Source: Nocardia caishijiensis NBRC 108228 (lineage in GTDB: Bacteria; Actinomycetota; Actinomycetes; Mycobacteriales; Mycobacteriaceae). Taken from it: DNA of 64,000 nucleotides. A model generated the notes under the pieces. It searched no databases, was not told the origin of the DNA, and saw nothing but the letters and a program-made list of their open reading frames with translations. Position numbers and translations under genes: made by a program. Positions 1-7,878 of the stretch are shown piece after piece (position 1 is the stretch's first letter; every line of letters begins with the position of its first letter). The stretch covers positions 310,001 through 374,000 of the forward strand of contig NZ_BDBE01000025.1 of assembly GCF_001612825.1 (NCBI RefSeq), in the 5' to 3' direction.

Positions 1-632
1 TCGTACTGCCACAGGGTGATCACCACGTACGCGCCGAGGGTGAGGGTCATCGACCCGGCGGCGAGCCCGTCGAGCCCGTCGGTGATGTTGACCGCGTTCG
101 ACCACGCGACCACCAGCAGCACGACGAACAGCACGAAGAACAGCGACGCGAAGGTGATGGTCGGGATGTCGCGCACGTACGACAGGTTGCGGCCCGCCGG
201 GGTGAGGCCGGTGGCGCCGGGGAACCGCAGCACCAGCACCGCGAACACGACCGCCGCCGAGATCTGGCCGAGGTATTTGCCCGCCGCGGTGAGCCCGAGA
301 TTGCGGTGTTTGCGCAGTTTGATCGAGTCGTCGAGGAAGCCGACCACGCCCAGCGCCGAGGCGAGCAGCAGCACCAGAACGCCCGACGCGCTGGGACCCG
401 GTGCGTCCCACAGTGTTCCGATCAGGTGCGAGCCCAGGTACCCGCCCCACACGCCCGCCCCGATCGCGAGACCGCCCATCGTCGGTGTGCCGCGTTTGGT
501 GTGGTGGCTGGCGGGCCCGTCGATGCGGATCTCCTGCCCGAAGCCGCGCCGGGCGAATACCCGGATGAGCACCGGGGTGAGGGTGATGGTGATGAACAGG
601 GCGGTGCCCGCCGACAACAGGATCTGTCTCAC
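1..632 (-). CDS. mraY: Phospho-N-acetylmuramoyl-pentapeptide-transferase (MraY), 3' part outside window
   Basis: MraY transfers phospho-MurNAc-pentapeptide to undecaprenyl phosphate to make lipid I at the inner face of the membrane. The visible 210 residues begin at a GTG (MRQILLSAG). They contain the family hallmarks [12 protein letters not shown] near residue 43, the metal-binding FLDD segment near residue 100, and [16 protein letters not shown] near residue 185, with several hydrophobic helices. The remaining roughly 150 residues lie beyond the left edge. Unusually, no murF or other division-cluster gene lies upstream. The upstream DNA holds a terminator and tRNA genes instead, so the gene appears to start its own transcript. 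It could be a second mraY copy or a relocated one. Family assignment is secure. Confidence 0.95.
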   Translation of the reverse strand, partial: MRQILLSAGTALFITITLTPVLIRVFARRGFGQEIRIDGPASHHTKRGTPTMGGLAIGAGVWGGYLGSHLIGTLWDAPGPSASGVLVLLLASALGVVGFLDDSIKLRKHRNLGLTAAGKYLGQISAAVVFAVLVLRFPGATGLTPAGRNLSYVRDIPTITFASLFFVLFVVLLVVAWSNAVNITDGLDGLAAGSMTLTLGAYVVITLWQY

Positions 633-750
633 TGCGCCTCCATTCACCTGTCCCGCCAACCGCTGCGGCCCGGGCGGCGCCGTGCCGATCCTAGGGGAGC
701 CGCCCAGGTCGCGGCGCGGGAGTGATCGGGGTTACATGCCTGGATACAGC

Positions 751-781
751 AAGAAGGCCCCGGGAAACCCGGGGCCTTCTT
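751..781 (-). terminator. Rho-independent-type terminator of the tRNA operon
   Basis: A perfect 14-bp stem (aagaaggccccggg paired with its complement) closes on a 3-nt AAA loop. It lies directly after the tRNA-Val(GAC) gene in the direction of minus-strand transcription and before mraY. It most likely ends the tRNA transcript. The T-rich tail is short, as is usual in high-GC actinobacteria. Confidence 0.8.
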
Positions 782-785
782 GTGG

Positions 786-857
786 TGCGCGATACTGGGA
801 TTGAACCAGTGACCTCTTCCGTGTCAGGGAAGCGCTCTCCCGCTGAGCTAATCGCGC
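786..857 (-). tRNA. tRNA-Val (GAC)
   Basis: The reverse complement folds as a full cloverleaf. The acceptor stem is GCGCGAT/ATCGCGC, the D-arm begins TTAGCTCAGC, the anticodon loop reads CTGACAC (anticodon GAC), and the T-arm contains GGTTCAATCC. The CCA end is encoded at 783-785. It is the last gene of a three-tRNA minus-strand cluster. Confidence 0.95.
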
Positions 858-858
858 G

Positions 859-929
859 AGGTGGAGACGGGAATCGAACCCGTGTGCACGGCTTTGCAGG
901 CCGTTGCCTCACCACTCGGCCACTCCACC
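859..929 (-). tRNA. tRNA-Cys (GCA)
   Basis: The acceptor stem is GGTGGAG/CTCCACC. The anticodon loop is CTGCAAA with anticodon GCA, and the T-loop is GGGTTCGATTCCC. The discriminator base is U, which is the standard identity element of tRNA-Cys. No CCA is encoded. It lies one base upstream of the tRNA-Val gene in the transcript. Confidence 0.95.
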
Positions 930-974
930 GCGCAAAGGAGGATGGCATATTGCTATTGCCTAACCTACCTCTCG

Positions 975-1046
975 AGCGGATGACGGGATTCGAACCCGCG
1001 ACCCTCACCTTGGCAAGGTGATGCGCTACCACTGCGCTACATCCGC
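975..1046 (-). tRNA. tRNA-Gly (GCC)
   Basis: The acceptor stem is GCGGATG/CATCCGC, the anticodon is GCC in loop TTGCCAA, and the T-arm contains GGGTTCGAATCCC. It is the first gene of the Gly-Cys-Val minus-strand cluster. CCA is not encoded. Confidence 0.95.
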
Positions 1047-1106
1047 ATTCACACATCCAGAGGAGCTCGTCCCGGGGGCCTTGCTGCTCTCCGTGGTGCG
1101 ATGAGA

Positions 1107-1136
1107 ACATTAGCCGACGCGCGGCGAAGACTACAA
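1107..1136 (-). promoter_or_regulatory. Putative sigma-70-type promoter of the Gly-Cys-Val tRNA cluster
   Basis: On the minus strand a -35-like TTGTAG (1131-1136) is separated by 18 bp from a -10-like TAATGT (1107-1112). The -10 lies about 60 bp upstream of tRNA-Gly. The same TAATGT hexamer appears on the plus strand before tRNA-Val(CAC). This is inferred from sequence only. Confidence 0.5.
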
Positions 1137-1295
1137 ATCGGCTGGTCAAACGGCATAAATGTGAATTACACGTGTGTTGTCCGAGTCCGCACGGGTAACC
1201 GGCGGCTGAATTCGGGTGGCCTGTCCGACCATGCGCCACCGCACCCGCGCGCCGACCGGCCCGAGGCGCCCCGAACTTCCCGTTCACAAGGCGAT

Positions 1296-1326
1296 TTGGT
1301 GTCTCCCGGGTACCCCGTGCTAATGT
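1296..1326 (+). promoter_or_regulatory. Putative promoter of tRNA-Val(CAC)
   Basis: TTGGTG (1296-1301) and an extended -10 TGC-TAATGT (-10 at 1321-1326) with 19-bp spacing lie about 48 bp before the tRNA. The wide spacer makes the -35 assignment uncertain, while the extended -10 is convincing. Confidence 0.45.
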
Positions 1327-1373
1327 TTCGTCTCGTTCGAGAGGCCGCACAAACAGCCCCTCGCAACCACCCC

Positions 1374-1445
1374 GGTCCTATAGCTCAGCGGGAGAGCGTC
1401 CGCCTCACACGCGGAAGGTCGCTGGTTCGAAACCAGCTAGGACCA
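1374..1445 (+). tRNA. tRNA-Val (CAC)
   Basis: The acceptor stem is GGTCCTA/TAGGACC. The anticodon stem TCCGC/GCGGA carries loop CTCACAC with anticodon CAC, and the T-arm contains GGTTCGAAACC. CCA is encoded at 1446-1448. It is a single-gene transcript diverging from the other tRNA cluster. Confidence 0.95.
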
Positions 1446-1449
1446 CCAC

Positions 1450-1493
1450 AAAAAGTGCCGATCATTGCCGTAGAGGCGATGACCGGCACTTTT
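1450..1493 (+). terminator. Terminator after tRNA-Val(CAC)
   Basis: The AAAAGTGCCGATCAT arm pairs with ATGACCGGCACTTTT with one mismatch and ends in a T run. The hairpin lies directly behind the encoded CCA end, as expected for an intrinsic terminator. Confidence 0.75.
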
Positions 1494-1650
1494 GCGTTAT
1501 ACGTGCACTAGCGCTGCGTGTGAGCGCGTGAGTACTGCCCACCCGGCCTCGGAGACGCGCGCCAGCGTCGTTGATTGGTGATTTGCATCACTGTGGCGGC
1601 AAGTTTCGCGATCATCCGTCGGATGGTGTCAATCCGGACAAGGAGTGCGT

Positions 1651-2499
1651 TTACTGCGGGGGTGAGGTGTTCCTGGCTGCGGTTGTGTTTCGGCGGGCGT
1701 CACGGGTGATCCGAATTGCTTGACCGAACATGCCCGCCGCAGTGATCAGCATTGCCAAGGACGGAACCCGGGTGAACAGGCTGGGCGCTACATCGAACAC
1801 AGCGAGTACGCCGAGCAGCCCCACCAGCAATTGCAACGAGAACAACCCACCCGCCACAAATTGGGCCCGCTCTCGACGCATCGTGTCGGACAGCCTCGAG
1901 TGGTGCGCGGTGGCCGTGGCACCGTTCGCCAGCACCATGGTCGAGTCAGGCGCGGGTGTCGTTTCGGACTGCCAGAAGCGGGGGAATGCCTGGAGACCGC
2001 CTGTGAGGACCAGTACCGCGATACCGAACCCGATCGGCTTCCAACCGTCTGCAACTCCAGGCCGCGCCTCGGTGTGGGAACCCGGGACGGCGAGAGTCAG
2101 CCCCTGCGGGACCTCCAGGTCGGTAATAGCCTCGTGCACAGTTCTTCTCGCTGCCGCCGCATCGATGCCGGGCTCCATCTCGACCGGCATCAGGGCCGCA
2201 CCGGTGTCGTGGTTGAACAGGTTTCCCCGGGGCGCGTCCACCGATCGGACTCCAGGGATCTTACGCAACTGCACGTAGATCGGGCCGATATCCGCAGTGG
2301 TGAGCGTTCGTGCCGACGACGACTCGATCAGCACGGCGACCTGCACATTGGTGGGAAACCCCGCTGCGGCCAACTGCGCGTCGACCGAATCACTCGACGA
2401 ACTCGAACCACTCTGCGAGAGACCGAGTCCACCGGCCACGATCAGCGAGATGCCGCCCAGGATTCCCACCACGGCAACGATCATTCGAAAAGTCTTCAC
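1651..2499 (-). CDS. Small multi-pass membrane protein, function unknown
   Basis: The 282-residue product has an N-terminal signal-anchor-like helix (residues 5-27). A roughly 125-residue extracytoplasmic part follows, then three hydrophobic segments near residues 153-172, 215-237 and 245-262. The outer part contains a LRKIPGVRSVDAP stretch. It resembles the porter-domain segment of MMPL/RND transporters, where variants of 'I.G V.SV' precede a membrane block, but the protein is far too short to be a complete transporter. It is transcribed alone, and no close functional partner adjoins it. The function is not recognised. Confidence 0.6.
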   Translation of the reverse strand: MKTFRMIVAVVGILGGISLIVAGGLGLSQSGSSSSSDSVDAQLAAAGFPTNVQVAVLIESSSARTLTTADIGPIYVQLRKIPGVRSVDAPRGNLFNHDTGAALMPVEMEPGIDAAAARRTVHEAITDLEVPQGLTLAVPGSHTEARPGVADGWKPIGFGIAVLVLTGGLQAFPRFWQSETTPAPDSTMVLANGATATAHHSRLSDTMRRERAQFVAGGLFSLQLLVGLLGVLAVFDVAPSLFTRVPSLAMLITAAGMFGQAIRITRDARRNTTAARNTSPPQ

Positions 2500-2671
2500 G
2501 CGTCCCCCGCCACATCAGCTCCGACAACGTCAGAGTCTAGTCAGCTGTTCGTCCACAGTTCGTGCGCGAGATCGATAACCCATGGCATCTGGCATCGCCC
2601 GTCGGTCCTGGCCGGGCCGGTCGGCGGGATCAGCGACAGTCGCGTGCTCACGGCCGGTCCGTGTCGTCGTG

Positions 2672-2779
2672 TCACCGCCCCGCGAGGATGCCGCCGGAAA
2701 CGTCGAGGTAGGCACCAATGATCCAGCGTGCCGAATGCACTGTGATCTGTCCCATGGCGGCTTTGCTGATCGCATCTAC
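2672..2779 (-). pseudogene. Remnant of the C-terminus of a short-chain dehydrogenase/reductase
   Basis: On the minus strand an open frame ends at a stop at 2672-2674 and reads ...ARWIIGAYLDVSGGILAGR. This matches the usual SDR C-terminal pattern in which a strand with 'I(T)GA.L.VSGG' closes the fold. No Rossmann GxxxGxG segment or YxxxK catalytic pair precedes it, because the upstream DNA is the LysR gene that ends at 2800. I therefore read it as the surviving tail of an SDR gene, possibly once a target of the neighbouring LysR regulator. It is short, so chance similarity is possible. Confidence 0.35.
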
Positions 2780-2799
2780 CCGGGAAGGATCTTGATCTC

Positions 2800-3654
2800 T
2801 CAGGACTGGATTTCTGTCGCGAGGCGGACGAGTTCGGCCACCGCCCTGGACCTGCTGTGTGGTGGCCAGGAAATGACCGTCGTGACCGACGGAGCGTCCG
2901 ACACCGGCACCGTCGCGTACGCATCACCCAGTTGGGCCCGCAGCGACTCCGGCACCAGCGCACACGCCCGACCGAGCCCGATCAGCTGGACCAGCTGGCT
3001 ATAATTGCCGACCTGCGGGCCCGGACCGTCCGGAAAACTCCCATCCCGTCGCCGCCAGCGCACCAGCGGCAGATCCGGTAGCGCGGCGACCTCCGCCATC
3101 GACAAACCAGAACGAGCTGCCGCGGGATGCCCCGAGGGCAGCACGATGACCTGCCGCTCGGTGCACAGCTCCTCGGTGTCGAATCCGGACGTGGAATCGA
3201 ACGGCCGATGCAGCAGGGCGAGGTCGGCGGACCCGTTGCGCAACAAGGTCTCCGGTTCCCCCGGTCCACACAGCACCACTTCGACGGGGACGGCACCTGG
3301 CTCGGCGGCGTACGCAGCCAACAGCGTCGACAACAGCTCGCTCGACGCTCCGGCCTTGGCGGCCAGCACGACACCCGGCCGGTCCACCGCGGCGCGGACA
3401 GTGCGCCGCTCGGCGGCCTCGACCGCGTCGAGCGCGACCCGCGCCTCCCGCAACAACACCGCCCCGGCCTCGGTCAACACGACCGCGCGCGGGGTACGCC
3501 GCAACAACACGGCGCCCAACCGCCGCTCGAGCCGCTGAATCGCCCGCGACAGCGGCGGCTGCGCCATGACGAGGCGTCGCGCCGCCCGTCCGAAGTGCAA
3601 CTCCTCGGCGACAGCGACGAAGTAGCGCAACTCCCGGGTCTCCACGACCACCAC
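2800..3654 (-). CDS. LysR family transcriptional regulator
   Basis: The 284-residue protein has the standard LysR layout. An N-terminal winged helix-turn-helix (residues about 6-65, ELRYFVAVAEELHFGRAA... QPPLSRAIQRLE) is followed by a periplasmic-binding-protein-like effector domain (about 90-280). Three GTG codons close together (3654, 3651, 3645) could each start it. It is divergent from the flavodoxin-like wrbA-type gene and shares a 142-bp intergenic region containing a T-N11-A palindrome. It therefore probably controls that gene and itself. The effector is unknown. Confidence 0.9.
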   Translation of the reverse strand: MVVVETRELRYFVAVAEELHFGRAARRLVMAQPPLSRAIQRLERRLGAVLLRRTPRAVVLTEAGAVLLREARVALDAVEAAERRTVRAAVDRPGVVLAAKAGASSELLSTLLAAYAAEPGAVPVEVVLCGPGEPETLLRNGSADLALLHRPFDSTSGFDTEELCTERQVIVLPSGHPAAARSGLSMAEVAALPDLPLVRWRRRDGSFPDGPGPQVGNYSQLVQLIGLGRACALVPESLRAQLGDAYATVPVSDAPSVTTVISWPPHSRSRAVAELVRLATEIQS

Positions 3655-3676
3655 CGTATCCGGTTACCACCAGGGA

Positions 3677-3695
3677 CGATACCCCTGCGGTATCG
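3677..3695. promoter_or_regulatory. Candidate LysR-type operator (T-N11-A palindrome)
   Basis: The perfect inverted repeat CGATACC-CCTGC-GGTATCG lies between the divergent LysR and flavoprotein genes, 23 bp before the LysR start. T at 3680 and A at 3692 give the T-N11-A spacing typical of LysR recognition sites. Inferred, not demonstrated. Confidence 0.6.
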
Positions 3696-3796
3696 CTGCC
3701 GACCCAGTCGGTATTGGCCGCGCCATCCGACGTCGTCGCAGCATCGAGGCGCGGTCACCACGACTGGTGGTCGTGTCACGGAAACAGGGAGAAACG

Positions 3797-4345
3797 ATGG
3801 TCGACGTCGCAGTGATCTACTACAGCCGGACCGGCGGCATCAAAGGGCTGGCGACGGCCGCCGCCGAAGGCGCCGCCCACGCGGGTGCCGACGTGCGCCT
3901 GCTCGTGGCCGAGGAAGCGCACAACGACGACATGGAGTGGGCCGACGTCGTCCTGTTCGGGACGCCGAGCCACTACGGCACGATCGCCGCGGGACTCAAG
4001 GCGTTCATCGACGGCACCGGCGACCTGTGGCGAGCCGGTCGCCTCGCCGACAAGGTGTACGGAGCCTTCGTCTCCAGTGCCAGCACGCACGGCGGTCAGG
4101 AGACCACCCTGTCGACCTTCACGACGATCTTCGCCCACTGGGGCGGGATCATCGTGCCGCCCGGCTTCACCGCCTCGGTACCTGTCGCCGAACAGATGCG
4201 GTCGGGCAACCCGCACGGAGCCGGGCACGTGGCCGGTTTCGGCGATCCGCCCACGGAATTCGCCCTGGAGGCCGCCCGCTACCAGGCTGGGCGCGCGGTC
4301 AGGGTGGCCGCTCAGCTGACGACGACCGGCATCGCAGCGCAATGA
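3797..4345 (+). CDS. WrbA-like flavodoxin-fold NAD(P)H:quinone oxidoreductase
   Basis: The 182-residue protein has the flavodoxin fold signatures of the WrbA family. These are an FMN phosphate loop YYSRTGGIKGLA at residues 7-18, the GTPSHYGTIAAGLKAFID segment near 60, and SASTHGGQETT near 95. Such enzymes reduce quinones by two electrons using FMN and NAD(P)H and protect against redox cycling. An ATG at 3797 preceded by CAGGGAGA is the best start; an upstream in-frame start has no ribosome binding site. Its divergent LysR neighbour suggests induction by an electrophile or quinone. Confidence 0.9.
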   Translation: MVDVAVIYYSRTGGIKGLATAAAEGAAHAGADVRLLVAEEAHNDDMEWADVVLFGTPSHYGTIAAGLKAFIDGTGDLWRAGRLADKVYGAFVSSASTHGGQETTLSTFTTIFAHWGGIIVPPGFTASVPVAEQMRSGNPHGAGHVAGFGDPPTEFALEAARYQAGRAVRVAAQLTTTGIAAQ

Positions 4346-4724
4346 AGGGCCGGTAGCCATCTCGATGCTGTCGTCACCGTGCGTTCGCCGGTGATCGGCT
4401 CGCCCGGACGGTGGGGGCGCCGTGGTCGCCGACTCGGCACACGCATCGTTCCGGGCGACCACCGACGAGCGCGGGTCGAGGTGAATACGCCGTACCGGCC
4501 GGTAGGGGCCGGTTCGCTATCCGCCGTGGCGGTCGCGGCGGCCCGGCGGCGGTCGTGCGAATTCCGTACGGATTGCCCGAATCCGGCCGGGATGCGACCG
4601 CGCCATGCCGAGGATTCCGAGATCTGTTTGCTGGAAGTGTGCTGTGTGTATCCTTTGCCCGTCCTGATCGGCAGAGGCGAGCGGGTATCCGTTCGGCTCA
4701 GGAGAGTCGGAGGTTTGTGCGCAC
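4346..4724. other. Gene-free stretch after the WrbA-like gene
   Basis: No supported gene lies in these 379 bases. A 9-bp inverted repeat (GTGGTCGCC at 4422-4430 and GGCGACCAC at 4454-4462, 23-nt loop) might end the upstream transcript. The promoter of the ThiF-like gene should lie near the right end. A GGAGG ribosome binding site precedes its ATG. Confidence 0.5.
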
Positions 4725-5903
4725 ATGGTTTCGCATCGCTCGGTTCCGCGTCCGGCGGTACTCACGCCCGGCGCTGCGACAACGCTGTACCGTCCCCTGC
4801 TGTTCGACGCGTCGAGTCCGGACGGACTCCGCGACCTGGAAGCGTTGGCGGCGTCGGGTGCCGTCGACGCGGTGCACGACACGATCGAAGAACAGCTCGA
4901 CGAACTGATCCGCAGCGCGGACCCCTCGATCGCGCACTCCGCGGACTCACTGGCCACCGCACGTCACCGGATCGGTGGTGGGATCCCGCTGTGGCAGTGG
5001 GGAACCTGGGTGTTCTACCCGTGGAGCGGTCGACTGGTGCATGTGCTGCCACGTGAGGATTTCCAGCTGCTGCGAACCGATCGCAATCGCACCAAGATCG
5101 ACCGGGCGCAGCAGCGTGACCTGCGGGGCCGTCGGATCGGGGTGGTCGGGCTCTCGGTGGGCAACAGCGCGGCCGTGACCCTGGCGATGGAAGGGGTCGG
5201 CGGATCGTTCCGGTTGGCCGACTTCGACACGGTCGGGCTGTCGAATCTGAACCGACTGCGGGCCGGAGTGGACGATCTGGGTGTCGCCAAAGCCGCACTG
5301 GCGGCACGGCAGATGTACGAGATCGACCCCTACCTCGACATCGAGATCTTCACCGGCGGGTTGACCGAGGAATCGATCGGCCCCTTCTTCGACGGAGCCG
5401 ACGGCGGCGAACCGCTGGATCTGCTTGTCGAGGAATGCGACACGGTGTGGGCGAAGGTCGCCGCCCGGGAGTACGCGCGCGGCCGAGGGATCCCGGTCCT
5501 GATGGACGCCAACGATCGTGGCCTGCTCGACGTGGAGCGTTTCGATCTCGAACCCGACCGTCCGCTGCTCCACGGCCGTATCGGTGCGGCGACCTCGGCC
5601 GATGTCGCGCGGATGAATCGAGGCGAACTGCTCACATTACTGCTCACCATGGTCGACGAAGAGCGCCTCAGCCCCGCGATGCGCCACGCCATCGGTGCGA
5701 TCGGCACCACCCTGTCGAGCTGGCCGCAACTCGCGTCCGGGGTGATGCTCGGGGGTGCGCTGGTGGCGGACACGGCGCGCCGGATCCTGCTCGGCGAACT
5801 GATCCCGTCCGGACGAACCTATGTCGACCTCGACGAACTCGTCCCGGCGCTGGATCGACAGCTCTCGCCGGAATTCGCGCGGGTGATGGAGGCGGCCCGG
5901 TGA
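4725..5903 (+). CDS. ThiF/E1-like adenylyltransferase family protein
   Basis: The 392-residue protein carries an E1/ThiF-type nucleotide-binding fold from about residue 130. IGVVGLSVGNSAAVTLA is the glycine loop, and ADFDTVGLSNLNRL follows, the D-x-x-x-x-SNLNR element that contacts ATP. A later segment (EECDTVWAKVAAREYARGRG, near 240) matches the crossover region of the family. The N-terminal 125 residues are a separate unknown domain. ThiF-like enzymes adenylate the C-terminus of small carrier proteins, but no carrier or JAMM protease is nearby. It overlaps the following GNAT gene by four bases, so the two probably act together. Mycobacterial proteins with related ThiF domains fused to nitroreductases are known. 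The substrate is unknown. Confidence 0.8.
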   Translation: MVSHRSVPRPAVLTPGAATTLYRPLLFDASSPDGLRDLEALAASGAVDAVHDTIEEQLDELIRSADPSIAHSADSLATARHRIGGGIPLWQWGTWVFYPWSGRLVHVLPREDFQLLRTDRNRTKIDRAQQRDLRGRRIGVVGLSVGNSAAVTLAMEGVGGSFRLADFDTVGLSNLNRLRAGVDDLGVAKAALAARQMYEIDPYLDIEIFTGGLTEESIGPFFDGADGGEPLDLLVEECDTVWAKVAAREYARGRGIPVLMDANDRGLLDVERFDLEPDRPLLHGRIGAATSADVARMNRGELLTLLLTMVDEERLSPAMRHAIGAIGTTLSSWPQLASGVMLGGALVADTARRILLGELIPSGRTYVDLDELVPALDRQLSPEFARVMEAAR

Positions 5904-6532
5904 CGATCGATGTGCGCAATGTGGAACTGCTCGGCGCGCGACTGCGATTGCGGGAGCTGCGGGCCGAGGATCTCGACGTCTACCAGCGGATCTTCACCGA
6001 CCCGGAACTGACGCGCTACATGGGCACCGACAGCATGGGCGTCCAGGCGGCCGCCGCGTCGTTCGACGCCGCCGTGCGCTCCCGAGGGGAGGCGCCGCGG
6101 CGCAAGTACACCCTGGCGATCACCGCGCCGGGGGAGGACACCATGGTCGGCACGATCGGGCTGTTGGTCGAGGACTACGGCAGCAACGCGATGATCGGCG
6201 GCCTGGTCGTCGTGCCGGAAGGGTCGCTGCGGGCGGGCGGCATCGAGGCGGGCAGACTCATGGCCGCCTTCGCGTTCGGGCCGCTCGGGATCCACCGGGT
6301 GTGGGCGGGACACCGGCACGATCACCCGGTGATGGACACGGTGATGGCGGGAGTGGGCTTGACACCGGAAGCGCGGCTGCGGCAGCTCTACCGGACCCAG
6401 GGCCGGTGGCGGGACGTGTGCACCTATGCCGCGTTGCGACCGGAATGGGCTGCGACAGCGACCGCCGCCGAACGTCGGATCCTCGCCTCGCGGCCCGCCG
6501 AGGCACGGGAGCACGCCGTCGCCGGTCGGTGA
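5900..6532 (+). CDS. GNAT family N-acetyltransferase, coupled to the ThiF-like gene
   Basis: The 210-residue protein starts with the RimJ/RimL-type strand LLGARLRLRELRAEDL, followed by IFTDPELTRYMG. A core GNAT segment reads VGTIGLLVEDYGSNAMIGGLVVVPE, and an acetyl-CoA region lies around residues 105-135. The GTG start sits in a GTGA overlap with the stop of the ThiF-like gene, so translation is probably coupled. The acceptor substrate is unknown. Confidence 0.8.
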   Translation: MTIDVRNVELLGARLRLRELRAEDLDVYQRIFTDPELTRYMGTDSMGVQAAAASFDAAVRSRGEAPRRKYTLAITAPGEDTMVGTIGLLVEDYGSNAMIGGLVVVPEGSLRAGGIEAGRLMAAFAFGPLGIHRVWAGHRHDHPVMDTVMAGVGLTPEARLRQLYRTQGRWRDVCTYAALRPEWAATATAAERRILASRPAEAREHAVAGR

Positions 6533-6706
6533 AAACCATTGCGCGACCTTGCCGAATCGGGCTCCGGACTCGCCGCGGCGCGATAGCATCGCCGACAACA
6601 GGCCCCGTGCAATCACCCTTGCCCGAATTGCCACCACCCGATGCGCGCAGCGGCCGGCGACGGGAGGGACTCCACCGCCGGCGAGGATCCGAAGTGGAGA
6701 TCACCG

Positions 6707-7681
6707 ATGGCAGTGCTGATCGACTCCGACTACTTCACGCCCGCGGACCGGCGGGAAGCGGTCACCGCCATCCTGCAGGAAGCCGACATCGGGGCGAATC
6801 TGCGGATGTGGGATTCGCCCGCCGAAGTGGTCAGCAGGCACCAGGCCTGGGTGCTCGGTCCGATCGCGCTCACCCGCTCCGAGGTGTCCGGTCACCAGGT
6901 CTGGCGCACGCGGCGGCACGAACGGATCACGCCGAGCGACACATTGACGGTCACGGTGCAGAACGGGCAGGTCCGCAGGCACGAACAATTCGGAGCACAG
7001 ACGCTGATCGAACCCGGTGCCTGCGAAGTGATCGACCTGGCGACCACCTTCGCCTCGGGCTGGCACGGGCTCGGTGGAACGCTGTGCCTGCAGCTTTCGC
7101 GTGAGCGCCTCGGTATCTCCGCGGAAACAGTTGTCGGCGCGCACGGTCGGCTGGCGGCGTCGCCGCTGTATCCCATGGTCACGGCGCAGATCCAGCATCT
7201 CGTGCGGATCGCCGACGAGCTCGAAACCGATCCGGCGGCCGCCTCGGTGGGCGAGTCCTGCCTGGAAATGGTTCGGGCGCTCCTGATCTCGGCGGCGGGG
7301 CGCGGGCCGGGTGACGGCGGCGCCATCCCCGAGCAATTACTCATCGAGCAGATCCTCGGGTATGTGCGGACACACCTGTCCGATTCGACCATGAAGATCC
7401 CCGAGATCGCCGCCGCCAACAACATCTCGGTCCGGCACCTGTACAAGGTGTGCGCCCAGTCCGGGATCAGTCTCGAGCAGTGGATCATCGAGCAGCGCCT
7501 GGTCCGGGCTCGCGACATGCTGGTCGACAAGGGCTATGCTCACCGTTCGATCGGCGCGGTGGCCGGTGCCGTCGGCTTCCGTGACGCCGCGCATTTCGCC
7601 CGGCGATTCCGCGAGGCGTTCGGCATGACGCCACGTGATTGGCGCCGCAGCGCCACCGATCCGGACAACTCGCCGAAGTAG
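6707..7681 (+). CDS. AraC family transcriptional regulator
   Basis: The 324-residue protein has an N-terminal AraC-binding-like domain (about residues 20-170) and a C-terminal double helix-turn-helix (about 215-315). The latter contains NNISVRHLYKVCAQSGIS and the closing VAGAVGFRDAAHFARRFREA segment typical of AraC/XylS. The start at ATG 6707 follows GAAGTGGAG; an upstream ATG lacks a site. It is read alone, with a strong hairpin at 7698 behind it. Target and effector are not evident. Confidence 0.9.
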   Translation: MAVLIDSDYFTPADRREAVTAILQEADIGANLRMWDSPAEVVSRHQAWVLGPIALTRSEVSGHQVWRTRRHERITPSDTLTVTVQNGQVRRHEQFGAQTLIEPGACEVIDLATTFASGWHGLGGTLCLQLSRERLGISAETVVGAHGRLAASPLYPMVTAQIQHLVRIADELETDPAAASVGESCLEMVRALLISAAGRGPGDGGAIPEQLLIEQILGYVRTHLSDSTMKIPEIAAANNISVRHLYKVCAQSGISLEQWIIEQRLVRARDMLVDKGYAHRSIGAVAGAVGFRDAAHFARRFREAFGMTPRDWRRSATDPDNSPK

Positions 7682-7697
7682 TCGAGACGGCGGCCGA

Positions 7698-7721
7698 GTG
7701 CACGCACGTTTGTGCGTGCAC
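7698..7721. terminator. Perfect 10-bp hairpin after the AraC gene
   Basis: GTGCACGCAC and GTGCGTGCAC are perfect complements around a GTTT loop, 17 bp after the AraC stop codon. Most likely a transcription terminator. Because it also lies 158 bp before the XRE gene, an operator role is possible. Confidence 0.55.
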
Positions 7722-7878
7722 AGTCAGTGGCCGTGCAGTCACAGACTCCTTCGCGGGTGGATTCCCCGATACCTTTCGAATGTGGCTGCGCGAGACAGCA
7801 TTAGGAGTACGAGTGTTCGCTGATGGACACCCGTGCCGATGCGGTCCGTGCCGAGGGCATCGAGAGAGAGGGGAGACC

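Larger units (their letters stand above)
1047..1373. other. Gene-free divergent region between two tRNA transcripts
   Basis: This 327-bp stretch separates the minus-strand tRNA cluster from the plus-strand tRNA-Val(CAC). Apart from the two outward-facing promoter candidates I see no gene, tRNA fragment or repeat. The open frames across it have no ribosome binding site and no recognisable protein. Confidence 0.6.

Noticed and set aside
783-1448. tRNA cluster as a possible integration site
   Set aside because: No integrase, no duplicated tRNA 3' end and no direct repeat pair was found in the window.
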